Assembly (NCBI RefSeq): GCF_902459735.1
Contig: NZ_CABPRV010000016.1
Coordinates: 43,076-107,075, forward strand
Direction of reading: 5' to 3'
Source of the DNA: Pandoraea capi
GTDB taxonomy: Bacteria; Pseudomonadota; Gammaproteobacteria; Burkholderiales; Burkholderiaceae
Length of the DNA stretch: 64,000 nt
Below the pieces are notes generated by a model. It saw only the letters and a program-made list of their open reading frames with translations, was not told the origin of the DNA and made no database searches. Made by a program: the position numbers and the translations under genes. Each line of letters begins with the position of its first letter. Positions within the stretch are counted from its first letter, which is position 1. Of this stretch, positions 44,086-52,991 are shown piece by piece.

Positions 44086-45045
44086 ATGCCTCCCAACTCG
44101 CCATTGCTTTCGCCTCAGGCCACACATCAGCCCTTCAAGCGAATTCTCATCGCTGTCGACCCCGGCGGCGCCTCGTGCAAGGCGGTCGGCTATGCGGCCC
44201 ACCTTTGCTCGGCACAGACGCAGGTGCTGGTGATGGGGATCTTCGAGGACCCGAAAGCCTATCTCCTGCCCCATTCCGCCACGCCCGATGACGTTCGCGA
44301 GGCCTTCGAGGAACTCAAGAACGACGAGCTTGCATTGCTCGAAACGGCACGCGCAACGCTGCGCAGCAGCGGTGCGCAAGTCCATTTGCGCTTGCTCGGC
44401 CCGGCGCTCGGAAACCTAGAAATATCCGAACAACTGGCGCGCGCTGCTCGGGACTGGGACGCCGATCTGATTGTTGTCGGGGCCGAGCGCACTGCCGGTG
44501 TGATTTCCTTGCTGGCCACCAAGGTGTCCGCCATACTGGCCGAGCACACGCACCGCGCTATTCTTGTGGTTCCGGGCGATGCCGACGAGTCGACATTACA
44601 CCCCGCGAAGCGCCTATTGTTTGCCGTGGACGGCAGCGACGCTTCGCTGCACGCGGTGCGTGTCGGTTTGAGGCTTGCCCCGCCACATGCCCGGCTAATG
44701 GCGTTGTTCGTAGAGGACCGGGGTATCGATCTGGCTCAACTGCGCCAGTTTCTCGTATCTCCAATGCTCGATCCCCGGACGGCCGATCATGCGTTGGCGA
44801 AAGCGCAGGCGGTAATGGCCGAAGGTAACCCCGGCACGACCATCGAGGGCCTGGTGTCGCACACACGCCTGACCGAAGACGTGGCGGCTACCATCAAACG
44901 CGAGGCGCGCGACTGGAGGGCTGATATCGTAGTCGTAGGGGCTGAGGACCGGAACGGCATGTTCTCGTGGTTCCGAGGACATGAGAACGAGCGCGTGGCG
45001 CGAGAAATCGATCGCCCGCTTCTCGTGGTCAATGTGGCGCAATAG
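44086..45045 (+). CDS. Tandem-domain universal stress protein, non-ATP-binding type
   Basis: A 319-residue protein with two Usp domains (ILIAVDPGGASCKAV and LLFAVDGSDASLHAV as first strands). Neither carries the ATP pattern: the equivalent loops are GAERTAGVISLLATKVS and GAEDRNGMFSWFRGHENERV, so nucleotide binding is unlikely. The start is set at 44086 because the predicted transcript begins at 44046, after the earlier in-frame start at 44029. FNR control is indicated by the promoter. Function beyond stress survival is unknown. Confidence 0.85.
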   Translation: MPPNSPLLSPQATHQPFKRILIAVDPGGASCKAVGYAAHLCSAQTQVLVMGIFEDPKAYLLPHSATPDDVREAFEELKNDELALLETARATLRSSGAQVHLRLLGPALGNLEISEQLARAARDWDADLIVVGAERTAGVISLLATKVSAILAEHTHRAILVVPGDADESTLHPAKRLLFAVDGSDASLHAVRVGLRLAPPHARLMALFVEDRGIDLAQLRQFLVSPMLDPRTADHALAKAQAVMAEGNPGTTIEGLVSHTRLTEDVAATIKREARDWRADIVVVGAEDRNGMFSWFRGHENERVAREIDRPLLVVNVAQ

Positions 45046-45077
45046 AGCGCACTGAACTGCCCCCGCCTCCCGCGAGA

Positions 45078-45539
45078 TCACTGAGCAGTCGACTTCACGA
45101 TGAGCACCGGGACGTTGGCGTGCGCGACGAGACGACTCGCTTCGCTGCCAAGCGCCAGACGAGACAGCCCGCGACGGCCATGTGAGCCGGAGATGACAAG
45201 ATCCGATCCTGCGTGCAGCGCCTCGGCGAGCACACGGTCGGCCACGTGCATGTGACTGTCGACGAGCGGCAGCGTGATGAAGTCGGCCGCCACCCCTTCG
45301 CGCGACAGCACATTCAGTGCCGCCTCCCTCACCGCCATCGTTTCCGCACCGACCGAGTCTCTGACGTCGGCAATCGACGGCAACGCCGCAGCCATCAGGG
45401 GGAAATACAGCGCGGGATCGACTTCGACGTAAGCGACACGCAGGCTGGCTCCCAGGGCGCGCGTGAGGCGTGCGGCATGAGTGAGCGCAATCTCCGACGA
45501 AGCACTGCCATCGAAAGCCATCAGAATGTTTTGATACAC
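45078..45539 (-). CDS. Universal stress protein, single domain
   Basis: A 153-residue UspA protein. The start is a GTG at 45539, preceded by AGGAGG six bases upstream; the longer frame to 45590 crosses this site. It opens with NILMAFDGSASSEIAL and has the ATP motif GSHGRRGLSRLALGSEASRL. It is the third gene of a leftward unit after the three-BON protein and the flavin-type oxidase gene, and probably shares their promoter at 46869. Confidence 0.88.
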   Translation of the reverse strand: MYQNILMAFDGSASSEIALTHAARLTRALGASLRVAYVEVDPALYFPLMAAALPSIADVRDSVGAETMAVREAALNVLSREGVAADFITLPLVDSHMHVADRVLAEALHAGSDLVISGSHGRRGLSRLALGSEASRLVAHANVPVLIVKSTAQ

Positions 45540-45586
45540 GCAACACCTCCTGTTTGCGAGCAGACGTGTGCTACCCCGGGGCGACA

Positions 45587-46060
45587 TCATTCACATTTGC
45601 GTTTCGAAGCGATGGTGACGATATCGGCATGACCGAAGCCACGGCTATAGTCGAGCACCCTCATTGCCCAGGATTCGAGCTTCACAATTGTGGTCCGGCT
45701 CGATCCGTGCTCAGGGACCCGCGTCCACGCATCTGGAAAGCGGGCGTCGAGCAAACGGATGGCGAAAGAGCGCTCAGCAGATTCATCGGGCAGGATTTCC
45801 GCATAGGCATGCCCCGAGATCGCCTTGATCTCCGGCCATCCCGCGTAGGGTCTGAAAAGACAGTAGGAGACTTGCGCGTTGTGCCCGATGTTAGCGATCT
45901 TGCGGCTGTCCCGTGCCGTCGCAAAGTAGATGTCCAGCCCTTGATGGACGAAACACACGATGTCGGATTGCGGATTACCGTCATGCATCAGCGTGGCCAG
46001 CGACAACTCCCGGCAGCCGTCCAAAATCGCCATCACGACCGTCTCAAGCTTCGGATTCAT
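45587..46060 (-). CDS. Pyridoxamine 5'-phosphate oxidase-like flavoprotein
   Basis: A 157-residue split-barrel protein of the PNPOx-like family. Markers are LATLMHDGNPQSDIVCFVHQ, DIYFATARDSRKIANI and NAQVSYCLF, the FMN-site strands. True PNPOx motifs for pyridoxal binding are absent, so it is more likely an F420/FMN-type oxidoreductase or haem/flavin-binding protein. Start at 46060 with GGAG upstream. It sits between BON and Usp genes; relatives of this family are also found in the mycobacterial dormancy set. Confidence 0.8.
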   Translation of the reverse strand: MNPKLETVVMAILDGCRELSLATLMHDGNPQSDIVCFVHQGLDIYFATARDSRKIANIGHNAQVSYCLFRPYAGWPEIKAISGHAYAEILPDESAERSFAIRLLDARFPDAWTRVPEHGSSRTTIVKLESWAMRVLDYSRGFGHADIVTIASKRKCE

Positions 46061-46118
46061 CGACCGTCTCCCGTTATATCGCGACATACGTCGCAACGCG
46101 GTGGCACATACTGCTCCC

Positions 46119-46772
46119 TCATTCCACTTGCAGCCGATCTACGATTGCGCTAACGCCGTGGGTGCTCATCGCCGCGCCGCGAATCGCTTCCTTCTCCGCA
46201 AGCGAATGCACTGTACCTGTGAGCAGCACCTCGCCGTTGCCGAGCAACGAGATCTCAAGGTGACTGGCTTCCCGTTGCGCCTGACGCGAGAGCGCTGCAG
46301 CGATGTGTCCGACGATCTCGCGTCGATGTGGGCTTCCTTCGACCTTGATGTCGTTGATGACGCCTTTGACACCTCGCAACGCGCGTACGGCGCTCTCCGC
46401 CTGCAATCGCTGCGTGTACATCGGCGCAGCGCCCTCCAGCGTGACCCAGCCGTTCTCGACCTTGACGTGCATTCCCTCAAGCGGTAGGCCCGCGTGCCAT
46501 TTGAGAATGGCGAGCGCTGCGCGCGCGATGTCGGCATCGGTCTGACGGTCATGGTTCGCCGGTTTGACTTCCAGCGACACCACGATCGCGCGTGCGCCGG
46601 CGACCCGGCTCGCTACGCGTTCTGCCTCGCATTTTTCGAGAAAGCTGCCGACGTCGCCGGAAAGGGTAACGATGCCGTCCCGAACTTCCACGCCGATGTC
46701 GTTCGCGTGGATATTCGTGTCACGCGCCAGTTCGTCCATGACGTCGCGCTGCAATTGGATGTCGGTTTTCAT
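46119..46772 (-). CDS. Three-BON-domain protein (OsmY-like)
   Basis: A 217-residue protein with three BON repeats at about residues 4-70, 78-145 and 150-217; markers are IGVEVRDGIVTLSGDVGSFL, VKVENGWVTLEGAAPMY and LEISLLGNGEVLLTGTVHSL. No signal peptide is visible, unlike OsmY. BON repeats bind phospholipid. It is divergent from the Usp gene at 47006, with a perfect FNR-like site between, and starts the leftward unit that continues with the PNPOx-like and Usp genes. Confidence 0.9.
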   Translation of the reverse strand: MKTDIQLQRDVMDELARDTNIHANDIGVEVRDGIVTLSGDVGSFLEKCEAERVASRVAGARAIVVSLEVKPANHDRQTDADIARAALAILKWHAGLPLEGMHVKVENGWVTLEGAAPMYTQRLQAESAVRALRGVKGVINDIKVEGSPHRREIVGHIAAALSRQAQREASHLEISLLGNGEVLLTGTVHSLAEKEAIRGAAMSTHGVSAIVDRLQVE

Positions 46773-46868
46773 CGAATGTCTCCGAGGGATGCGTTGAATC
46801 GTTGAGTCCGTTCTGTGGTTGAACTTTAAGGCTCGGGATCACGTTGCGCCGATCTGGTTTGCCGCGGC

Positions 46869-46882
46869 TTGACGCACGTCAA
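46869..46882. promoter_or_regulatory. FNR-like site between three-BON and Usp genes
   Basis: TTGACGCACGTCAA, full consensus. TATAAA at 46924 gives a start point near 46937, 61.5 bp from the centre: the class I position for the rightward Usp gene. Confidence 0.75.
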
Positions 46883-47005
46883 CGGGAGGCATCGGCAGAC
46901 GCCGCGAATCGTGGTCCCGCGGCTATAAATAGACAGACAGTGGCGATCCGACGTCACGGCTAACCCTCGGGTGCACAGGAAGACACCCATCTCAGGAGCG
47001 ATCAA

Positions 47006-47833
47006 ATGAGCCTACGGAAAATCTGCGTTCACGTGGACGACACCGCGACGGGGACGGCGCGGCTGCGCTTTGGCGTCGAGTTGGCGCGACAGCACGAGGC
47101 CCGTCTCTCGGGCATCTACTTACCTCACCGTCCGGGGGCGGTTCATTCCGGACAGCTTCAGTCGTCGGGCGAGCATTTTCAGACCGAGGCGCATTCGCGT
47201 ACGGCACTCCAGGCGGCTGAGCATCTCTTCTCCCAGTTGTGCGCCGAGGCGGATATCGTTGGCGATTGGCGCACGCCCTACGGTGCAGCGCCGACGATCC
47301 TCGCGAATGCCGCGCGTGCCACCGACCTTTGCATCGTCGGTCAACCGGATGCGCCGGGCGGAGTCGCTGCGTTAGGTCTCGATGGGCTGGGCGACGTCAT
47401 TCGGGGGGCCGGTGTTCCCGTCATGGGCGTACCGCATAACACGACGCTGCCCCGCGAAATCCGCCGCATTGTCGTGGCGTGGAATGGTTCGCGCGAGGCT
47501 CGGCGTGCGATCGGCGACGCCTGGCAGTTGCTCGGACGCGCACAGGACATTCAGATCGTCAGTATCGACCGCGCCCCGGGCGAGGACGATCCCTCGCTTC
47601 ACGACATCGTGCGATTGATGGAGGCGCACGGGTTGCGCGCTACGCCAGTGTCGATCAGAGAAGACACCGAAGCCAGCGACGGCGTACAACTGCTGTCGGT
47701 CGCAGAGGCCTATCAGGCCGATCTGATCGTCATGGGTGCCTACGGACATGGACCGACACGGGAGCTCGTATTCGGAGGTGCTACCCGCACGCTGCTCAAG
47801 CACATGTCCACACCGGTATTGTTGTCTCACTGA
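47006..47833 (+). CDS. Universal stress protein, two-domain type
   Basis: A 275-residue protein beginning ICVHVDDTATGTARLRFGVE. The C-terminal Usp domain has a complete nucleotide pattern (GAYGHGPTRELVFGGATRTLL); the N-terminal domain is diverged. CAGGAG lies seven bases before the ATG. It is related to the Usp at 55016-55858, which has the same length and end motif, so the two are probably paralogues. An FNR-like site at class I position with a TATAAA box lies upstream. Confidence 0.88.
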   Translation: MSLRKICVHVDDTATGTARLRFGVELARQHEARLSGIYLPHRPGAVHSGQLQSSGEHFQTEAHSRTALQAAEHLFSQLCAEADIVGDWRTPYGAAPTILANAARATDLCIVGQPDAPGGVAALGLDGLGDVIRGAGVPVMGVPHNTTLPREIRRIVVAWNGSREARRAIGDAWQLLGRAQDIQIVSIDRAPGEDDPSLHDIVRLMEAHGLRATPVSIREDTEASDGVQLLSVAEAYQADLIVMGAYGHGPTRELVFGGATRTLLKHMSTPVLLSH

Positions 47834-47883
47834 TACGACCGCGCCTTATGCGGCGCATTGAACCATCGGGGTGGCGGCGTCTC

Positions 47884-49191
47884 TCAATCGGGCCGAAGCA
47901 TGACGAGCGCCGCTGCCCCCATCACCCCTGTCGCGATCCACCCCAACGCCAGGATCGGCCAACGGGCCGTAAACTGGCCCATCACCGAACGACTCGCGGC
48001 AAGCACAAGCACGATCACCATCAGCGGGACCGCCACGACGCCGTTGATCACCGCGCTCCAGAAAAGCGCTCTCATCGGGCTTATCGTCGTGAACTGCATG
48101 CCGGTCGCGACCAGAATGCTCAGTGCGATGATGCCGTAGAACCCCTTTGCACCGGTAAGCTTGCGCTCGAGCCCCACCTCCCAATGCAGCGACTCGGCTA
48201 GCGCATAAGCACCCGACGCCGCAAGCACCGGTACGCCGATCAGACCGACGCTCACGATGCCGATGCTGAACAGCACGTAAGCCATATCCCCCGCCAGCGG
48301 GCGCAGTGCGCTGGCCGCCTGCGCAGCGGTGTCGATGCGCGTCACGCCAGCGGTGTGCAAAGTGAGCGCAGTCGCGAGAATCACGAAGTAGGCCGTCAGA
48401 TCCGAGTAAAACATCCCGCTCCAGGTATCCCATCCGATCCGGCGCAATTCGGGTCCGGCGGCGGTCGCGTCGTCCACCAGCGGCTGCGCCGTCCGATTAC
48501 GCGCCATGTCTTCGACCTCTTCCGAGGCTTGCCAAAAGAAGAGGTACGGACTGATGGTGGTGCCGAATACCGCGACGACCACCGCCGCTGCGGACGCGTC
48601 GAGCTTCAGTTCGGGAAGCAACGTTCTCAGCGCCACGGTATGCCACGGCACGTGCACTGTGAACAGCAAGGCGGCATAGGCAAGCAATGACATCGTCAGC
48701 CATTTGAGGAAGACGACATACCGGTGATATGGCACGAATATCTGCAACGACAACGTGCCGAGCGCAAAACCGACCGTCATCCAGTGCCGCTCGACACCGA
48801 CGATCAACTCCGCGACCTCCCCCATAGCGGCGAGATCTGCCGCGATATTGAGCGTATTGGCCACGAGCAGCAGCGCGACAGCCGCGCGAAGCACCGACGG
48901 CGGAAATCTCGTGCCGATATTGGCCGCCAGGCCCTTGCCGGTGACGCGGCCGATACGGGCGCATATGAGTTGCATCGCCGCCATGAGCGGAAAAGCCAAC
49001 GGCATGGTCCACAGCATATTCAGGCCGAACTGCGCGCCCGCCTGCGAATAGGTGACGACGCCGCTCGGGTCATCGTCCGCGACGCCGGTGATCATGCCAG
49101 GTCCGATGCGTGCGAGCGGATTCTCGCGGATACGCCTGCGCAGCGTCGCGACGCGCGTGCGTGAGCGTTCGTTAGCCGGATCGGCTGTCAT
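47884..49191 (-). CDS. Divergent Nramp-family transporter
   Basis: A 435-residue membrane protein with 11 expected helices in the Nramp/LeuT-like fold. Helix 1 reads DPSGVVTYSQAGAQFG where metal-transporting Nramps have DPGN, and helix 6 reads FGTTISPYLFFWQASEEVED where they have A-x-x-MPH. The Asn, Met and His metal ligands are thus missing, although the Asp is kept. The substrate may be Mg2+, another ion or unknown. It is the last gene of a leftward unit with the nitroreductase and phasin-like genes. Confidence 0.85.
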   Translation of the reverse strand: MTADPANERSRTRVATLRRRIRENPLARIGPGMITGVADDDPSGVVTYSQAGAQFGLNMLWTMPLAFPLMAAMQLICARIGRVTGKGLAANIGTRFPPSVLRAAVALLLVANTLNIAADLAAMGEVAELIVGVERHWMTVGFALGTLSLQIFVPYHRYVVFLKWLTMSLLAYAALLFTVHVPWHTVALRTLLPELKLDASAAAVVVAVFGTTISPYLFFWQASEEVEDMARNRTAQPLVDDATAAGPELRRIGWDTWSGMFYSDLTAYFVILATALTLHTAGVTRIDTAAQAASALRPLAGDMAYVLFSIGIVSVGLIGVPVLAASGAYALAESLHWEVGLERKLTGAKGFYGIIALSILVATGMQFTTISPMRALFWSAVINGVVAVPLMVIVLVLAASRSVMGQFTARWPILALGWIATGVMGAAALVMLRPD

Positions 49192-49256
49192 TGCTGATTC
49201 CGCTTGCGTAATCCGGTTGACAAGGACATCGGGGCGGAACGGATGACCGACACGGG

Positions 49257-50288
49257 TCAGAAGACGACCGACGCCAGGCTGCGGCGCCGCGTGTGCGCTT
49301 GCGCGGCTCCATACCCCACGCGCAGCAGCAATTGCGGATAATCCGAAGCGCCTGCGCCGACATCCGCGCGCAATGCATCGACTTCGATCGGCTGGTTGAG
49401 AAACGAAGCGTACAGCTCATTGTCCGTCAGTGTGAGCAGAACGCGCTGCATGGCCTGCCCCGCCATGATCCAGTTTTCCTGATTGTCGGCGTGGGTGCTG
49501 AGGCACACCAGTAGCGGCGACCCCTGGACGATGCGGCGATGGCTTGCGGCAATGCCGCCGCCGATATCGAACGTTCTGACAACGGACGCAAGTATTGGCG
49601 ACGCGAAGTCGAGAAGACTGCTTTCGGTCGACGAGTAGCCGGCCATGCCGTCGTCACGGCGCGACGCGCTGACCCACAACGCAAGTTCTCTGCGAAAGCG
49701 AGCATCGCCAAGTTGCGCCCGATCCGCCCGATCGATCAGTTCTGCGAGACGCAGGCGGTCGCTTTCGTCAACGACAGGCGTTAGTCGGACCCCCTCGGCC
49801 TCAGCGCTCTCGCATAGCTGATCGATCACGACTTGGGGCACTGGTTCTGCGTCAAATAGCTGGCGATTCGTTACTCTGCGCGAGATCGAGGTGAAGTGCC
49901 TTGCAATGACAAGGTCGACGAATCCTTCGTCCAGGAGCTGAACACTTGCGATGACATCGGGCTCGGCAGACGCGGGCAGAATCCGGATCGCATAGGCACA
50001 ACCGAAATGACTGAGCGCGACGCGGAGATTGAACAACGCCGCGCCGCAACTGATCGCCAGTTCGCGGTCGTAAGTGTCGCTGACGGGAAGTCCTCGAGAT
50101 CGATCCGCGCACAGTAGCACGCTATCGTCTCCCAAGACGAAGCGCCACGGCTGTGTGTTGTGAGTCGAGGGGGCCAGAATCGCGTATTGCAAACAGAAGC
50201 GGAGCTTTTCGCGCGCAGAAGCCGACGTTGGGAACGCCTGCTCGTCAACGCACCACACGTGAAGCCGGTCGTCGTAGGTTTGGGTCAC
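49257..50288 (-). CDS. Acg-like nitroreductase family protein
   Basis: A 343-residue protein with two nitroreductase-type halves. LRFCLQYAILAPSTHNTQPW is the FMN-binding opening motif of the Acg family (Rv2032 in the mycobacterial DosR regulon), and a second half around MAGQAMQRVLLTLTDNELYA completes the fold. I take the GTG at 50288 as start because AGGAG lies six bases before it; an ATG at 50330 is less supported. Acg-type proteins hold FMN tightly and may store rather than turn over flavin. It belongs to the unit promoted near 50990. Confidence 0.82.
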   Translation of the reverse strand: MTQTYDDRLHVWCVDEQAFPTSASAREKLRFCLQYAILAPSTHNTQPWRFVLGDDSVLLCADRSRGLPVSDTYDRELAISCGAALFNLRVALSHFGCAYAIRILPASAEPDVIASVQLLDEGFVDLVIARHFTSISRRVTNRQLFDAEPVPQVVIDQLCESAEAEGVRLTPVVDESDRLRLAELIDRADRAQLGDARFRRELALWVSASRRDDGMAGYSSTESSLLDFASPILASVVRTFDIGGGIAASHRRIVQGSPLLVCLSTHADNQENWIMAGQAMQRVLLTLTDNELYASFLNQPIEVDALRADVGAGASDYPQLLLRVGYGAAQAHTRRRSLASVVF

Positions 50289-50355
50289 GATAGTCTCCTG
50301 GGATAATCCGGTCCGCCTGGCCGTTGTCATTCATGATCGACGCTGCGCACGGAAC

Positions 50356-50871
50356 TCACTGTTTTTCGCTGGCCGTGCCGACGAGTGTCGTTTGGAGCGA
50401 GGCCAGCCGCTGCGCCAGCGTTCGCCCGGCTTCCCCTGACAGGGCGTTTGCGGCATCCATCGCGGATCGCGTCAAATCTCCCCACGCTTCCCATGCACTC
50501 AAGCCGCGATTCGACGAGGTGTCGAGCGTGTCCGAAAAAATGTGCTGCCATGCCTTTTCGGCGCACTGGCACTGCTCCGCCCATGCGGCAGGTCCACGCG
50601 CTCCGATCTGCAACCACCCCTGCCAGATCAGATGCTGGACCGCCAACTGGCGGTTGATGAATGCGAGCTGGCTGGTGAAGACGGCATTAAAGCTTGGCGC
50701 ATCGGCCAGTTCGGCACCAAACGCATCGTCCGCTTCAAGCAACCCTTCATCCGCCTGCAGTTGCAACTGTCGCAGGCACTTTAGATTGGCGAGCCAGTGG
50801 CGATGAGCGTCAAGCGCCGCGAGCATCGGCGCTTTGTAAATGTGCATCGGCGGATTCTGTTTGGTAGGCAT
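50356..50871 (-). CDS. Phasin-like helical protein
   Basis: A 171-residue all-helical protein. It has LANLKCLRQLQLQADEGLLE and a long heptad-like stretch rich in Ala, Gln and Leu, without signal or membrane segments. This fits the loose pattern of phasins that coat polyhydroxyalkanoate granules, but I cannot prove the family. AAGGAG precedes the ATG at 50871. It heads the leftward unit of nitroreductase and Nramp genes, with an FNR-like site and a TATGGT box upstream. PHA turnover during oxygen limitation would fit. Confidence 0.65.
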   Translation of the reverse strand: MPTKQNPPMHIYKAPMLAALDAHRHWLANLKCLRQLQLQADEGLLEADDAFGAELADAPSFNAVFTSQLAFINRQLAVQHLIWQGWLQIGARGPAAWAEQCQCAEKAWQHIFSDTLDTSSNRGLSAWEAWGDLTRSAMDAANALSGEAGRTLAQRLASLQTTLVGTASEKQ

Positions 50872-50989
50872 TGTCGGAGCTCCTTGAACCAATTGCGTGC
50901 CCGTGCTGGGGTGGTATCGCCCCGGGCCTTACGCGCAGACGTGATGAGGCATGCTGACTTGAACCATAATCGCGCGCTGCAATCGCGCC

Positions 50990-51003
50990 TTGCGCCACGT
51001 CAA
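50990..51003. promoter_or_regulatory. FNR-like half-consensus site upstream of phasin-like gene
   Basis: TTGCGCCACGTCAA. TATGGT (50968-50963) on the minus strand gives a start point about 40.5 bp from the centre, the class II position. Confidence 0.5.
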
Positions 51004-51031
51004 TGTCAATGCGCACGCGCTGCCGCCGTGT

Positions 51032-51056
51032 AAAAAAAATGCCCGCCGAAGCGGGC
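51032..51056 (-). terminator. Strong intrinsic terminator
   Basis: GCCCGC-TTCG-GCGGGC with a UUCG tetraloop, followed by eight T on the minus strand. It follows no protein gene on that strand. Confidence 0.85.
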
Positions 51057-51190
51057 GTAATCCCAACTTGCTTGCGCCCTGAACGGGGCCGTATACGGGC
51101 GCAAGTGCCACTGACTCGGCAACATCGGGGGATTCGAACGTCGGCCGACCGGCACCGACAACGCTCTAACCTTAGCCCCGATCGGCGGGC
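51032..51190 (-). ncRNA. Candidate small RNA with tRNA-like 5' part
   Basis: No protein gene fits this minus-strand stretch, yet it holds three ordered structures. A 59-base tRNA-like part has 7 bp acceptor-like ends (ATCGGGG and CCCCGAT), a D-arm-like GGTTAGAGC and a T-loop-like GTTCGAATC, but no anticodon arm. A perfect 9 bp stem follows (CTTGCGCCC with GGGCGCAAG, 51071-51105), then a strong terminator. The 5' end is not defined. Expression is inferred from structure only. Confidence 0.5.
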
Positions 51191-51196
51191 ATACGG

Positions 51197-51210
51197 TTGA
51201 CATATCTCAA
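51197..51210. promoter_or_regulatory. FNR-like site next to the candidate small RNA
   Basis: TTGACATATCTCAA, one mismatch. It lies at the presumed 5' side of the minus-strand small RNA and 60 bp from the site at 51257. Confidence 0.4.
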
Positions 51211-51256
51211 TGTCTTTGCACCCCTGGAAAGGGTGGCGGCTGTGACGCACGGCCGT

Positions 51257-51270
51257 TTGACCCGCGTCAA
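51257..51270. promoter_or_regulatory. FNR-like site upstream of the phosphorylase gene
   Basis: TTGACCCGCGTCAA, full consensus. Class II spacing would place the transcript start near 51305, 25 bases before the phosphorylase ATG. Confidence 0.65.
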
Positions 51271-51329
51271 CGTCATGACGACCAATCGCGCCCTTCTACG
51301 GATTTCCGACTAGGCTTTGAGGCACCAGC

Positions 51330-52991
51330 ATGCCGGTCCGTGTGAACTTGATCTCCGCCGTGCCCCCGCTTCCCATTCTGCAAGGAAGGTGCCCCGTGCC
51401 GGAAAACGTCCAAAGCGCTTACCCGATTGCGGTTCCCGATCCTGAGGCCGGGATGGCGGACCGCCAAACGACGACCGATTCCGCCGCACCGCCCTGCGGA
51501 CGTTGCTTACGCGCGCGCCACGTCAGCATCGATACCCTTCGTGAGGCCGTTGCCTACCTGCGCCACGACAGCCAGGTGTGCCGTTCCGAAGGCTTTGCCG
51601 CGCAGACACGCTTGCAGCTCGACTATGGTCAGACGACTATCGCGGCCACGTTGCAAACTGTCACGGGCGATTGGCTGGAACTCGACGAGATCGGCTTGAG
51701 CGAGGCGGCACTGCAAGCGCTGGACGTTACCGAAGGAGATTGGGTGAGGGTCCATCACATGCCGCCCCTGGAATCCTTTCGCCATGTTCGCGGGCGCATG
51801 TACGGCGAACCCTTCACATACGACGCACTAAGCGAAGTGGTCGGCGATATCGCTGCGGGACGCTATTCGTCCATTCATATCTCGTCATTCCTGAGCGCGT
51901 GCACGGGCAACCGTCTTTCCGACGACGAAATCATCTCGCTCACGCACGCCATGGTCGCAACGGGAAAGACGCTGGCATGGCCTGCCGACAAGGTCATGGA
52001 CAAGCACAGCGTTGGTGGACTGCCCGGCAATCGGACCACACCTATTGTCGTGGCGATCGTGACGGCGCAGGGCCTCGTCATGCCGAAAACGTCTTCGCGT
52101 GCGATTACCTCTCCCGCAGGTACAGCCGACGCCATGGCAACGTTAGCCCCGGTCGATCTCACCGCGGACGAAATGCGCCGTGTCGTCGAGGATGTCGGGG
52201 GATGTGTCGTTTTTGGCGGCGCGGCGGACCTGAGCCCGGCCGACGACATTTTGATACAGGTGGAGCGCCCCCTGGAGCTGGACAGCGAGGCGCAGATGAT
52301 CGCCTCGATTCTGTCGAAAAAGCTTGCCGTCGGCGCAACGCACGTCCTGATCGATATTCCGGTCGGCCCCACCACAAAGATTCGCTCGGACCAAGCTAGC
52401 ACGCGCTTTTCAGAACGATTGCGCACCATCGCTCGCACGATTGGACTGGAGGTCGTCACGTACGTCTGCCAGGGCAACGAGCCGGTTGGGCGAGGTATCG
52501 GGCCCAGTCTCGAAGCCCGCGACGTACTGGCCGTGCTGCAGAATCGCGCCCGGGCACCGAAGGATCTGATGACCAAGAGCGTACAGATCGCCGGACGGAT
52601 CCTGGAAGCCGGTGGCAAGGCGCTACCAGGGGAAGGGGCACAGATGGCGCGCCGAGTGTTGATCAGCGGGCTCGCCTGGCAACAGTTTCAGCGCATCTGT
52701 GAGGCTCAGGGCGGCATGCTGGAGCCTGTCGTCGGTCGCCATAGCAAGCCGATAACGGCTCGCCACGCTGGTGTTGTCACCGCAGTAGACAATCGTCAAC
52801 TGTCGCGCGTCGCGAAACTTGCCGGTGCTCCCGTCGCGACGCGCGCCGGCGTGGTCTTTGAATCGTCAATCGGCACGGTAGTCGGCGCGGGGCAGCCGCT
52901 TTTTACCATCTACGCGGAGAGTCCCGGTGAACTCGAATATGCGTTCGGGTATGCAAACCGCTTTCCGGACATTGTCTGTGTGAGGGCCTGA
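51330..52991 (+). CDS. Thymidine/AMP phosphorylase family protein
   Basis: A 553-residue protein of the DeoA/AMP phosphorylase family, long form. An N-terminal part of about 110 residues, as in archaeal-type AMP phosphorylases, precedes the core with DKHSVGGLPGNRTTPIVVAI (phosphate site) and KTSSRAITSPAGTADAMATL, and a C-terminal barrel domain. A GTG at 51396 with AAGGAAGG upstream is an alternative start. It would release a base from a nucleotide or nucleoside to a ribose phosphate. The stop overlaps the PRPP synthetase start, implying linked pentose-phosphate chemistry. Confidence 0.82.
   Translation: MPVRVNLISAVPPLPILQGRCPVPENVQSAYPIAVPDPEAGMADRQTTTDSAAPPCGRCLRARHVSIDTLREAVAYLRHDSQVCRSEGFAAQTRLQLDYGQTTIAATLQTVTGDWLELDEIGLSEAALQALDVTEGDWVRVHHMPPLESFRHVRGRMYGEPFTYDALSEVVGDIAAGRYSSIHISSFLSACTGNRLSDDEIISLTHAMVATGKTLAWPADKVMDKHSVGGLPGNRTTPIVVAIVTAQGLVMPKTSSRAITSPAGTADAMATLAPVDLTADEMRRVVEDVGGCVVFGGAADLSPADDILIQVERPLELDSEAQMIASILSKKLAVGATHVLIDIPVGPTTKIRSDQASTRFSERLRTIARTIGLEVVTYVCQGNEPVGRGIGPSLEARDVLAVLQNRARAPKDLMTKSVQIAGRILEAGGKALPGEGAQMARRVLISGLAWQQFQRICEAQGGMLEPVVGRHSKPITARHAGVVTAVDNRQLSRVAKLAGAPVATRAGVVFESSIGTVVGAGQPLFTIYAESPGELEYAFGYANRFPDIVCVRA

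Noticed and set aside
51110-51190. Intact tRNA gene on the minus strand
   Set aside because: Acceptor-like ends and a T-loop sequence are present, but the anticodon arm is missing, the total is 59 bases and the T-stem does not fit.
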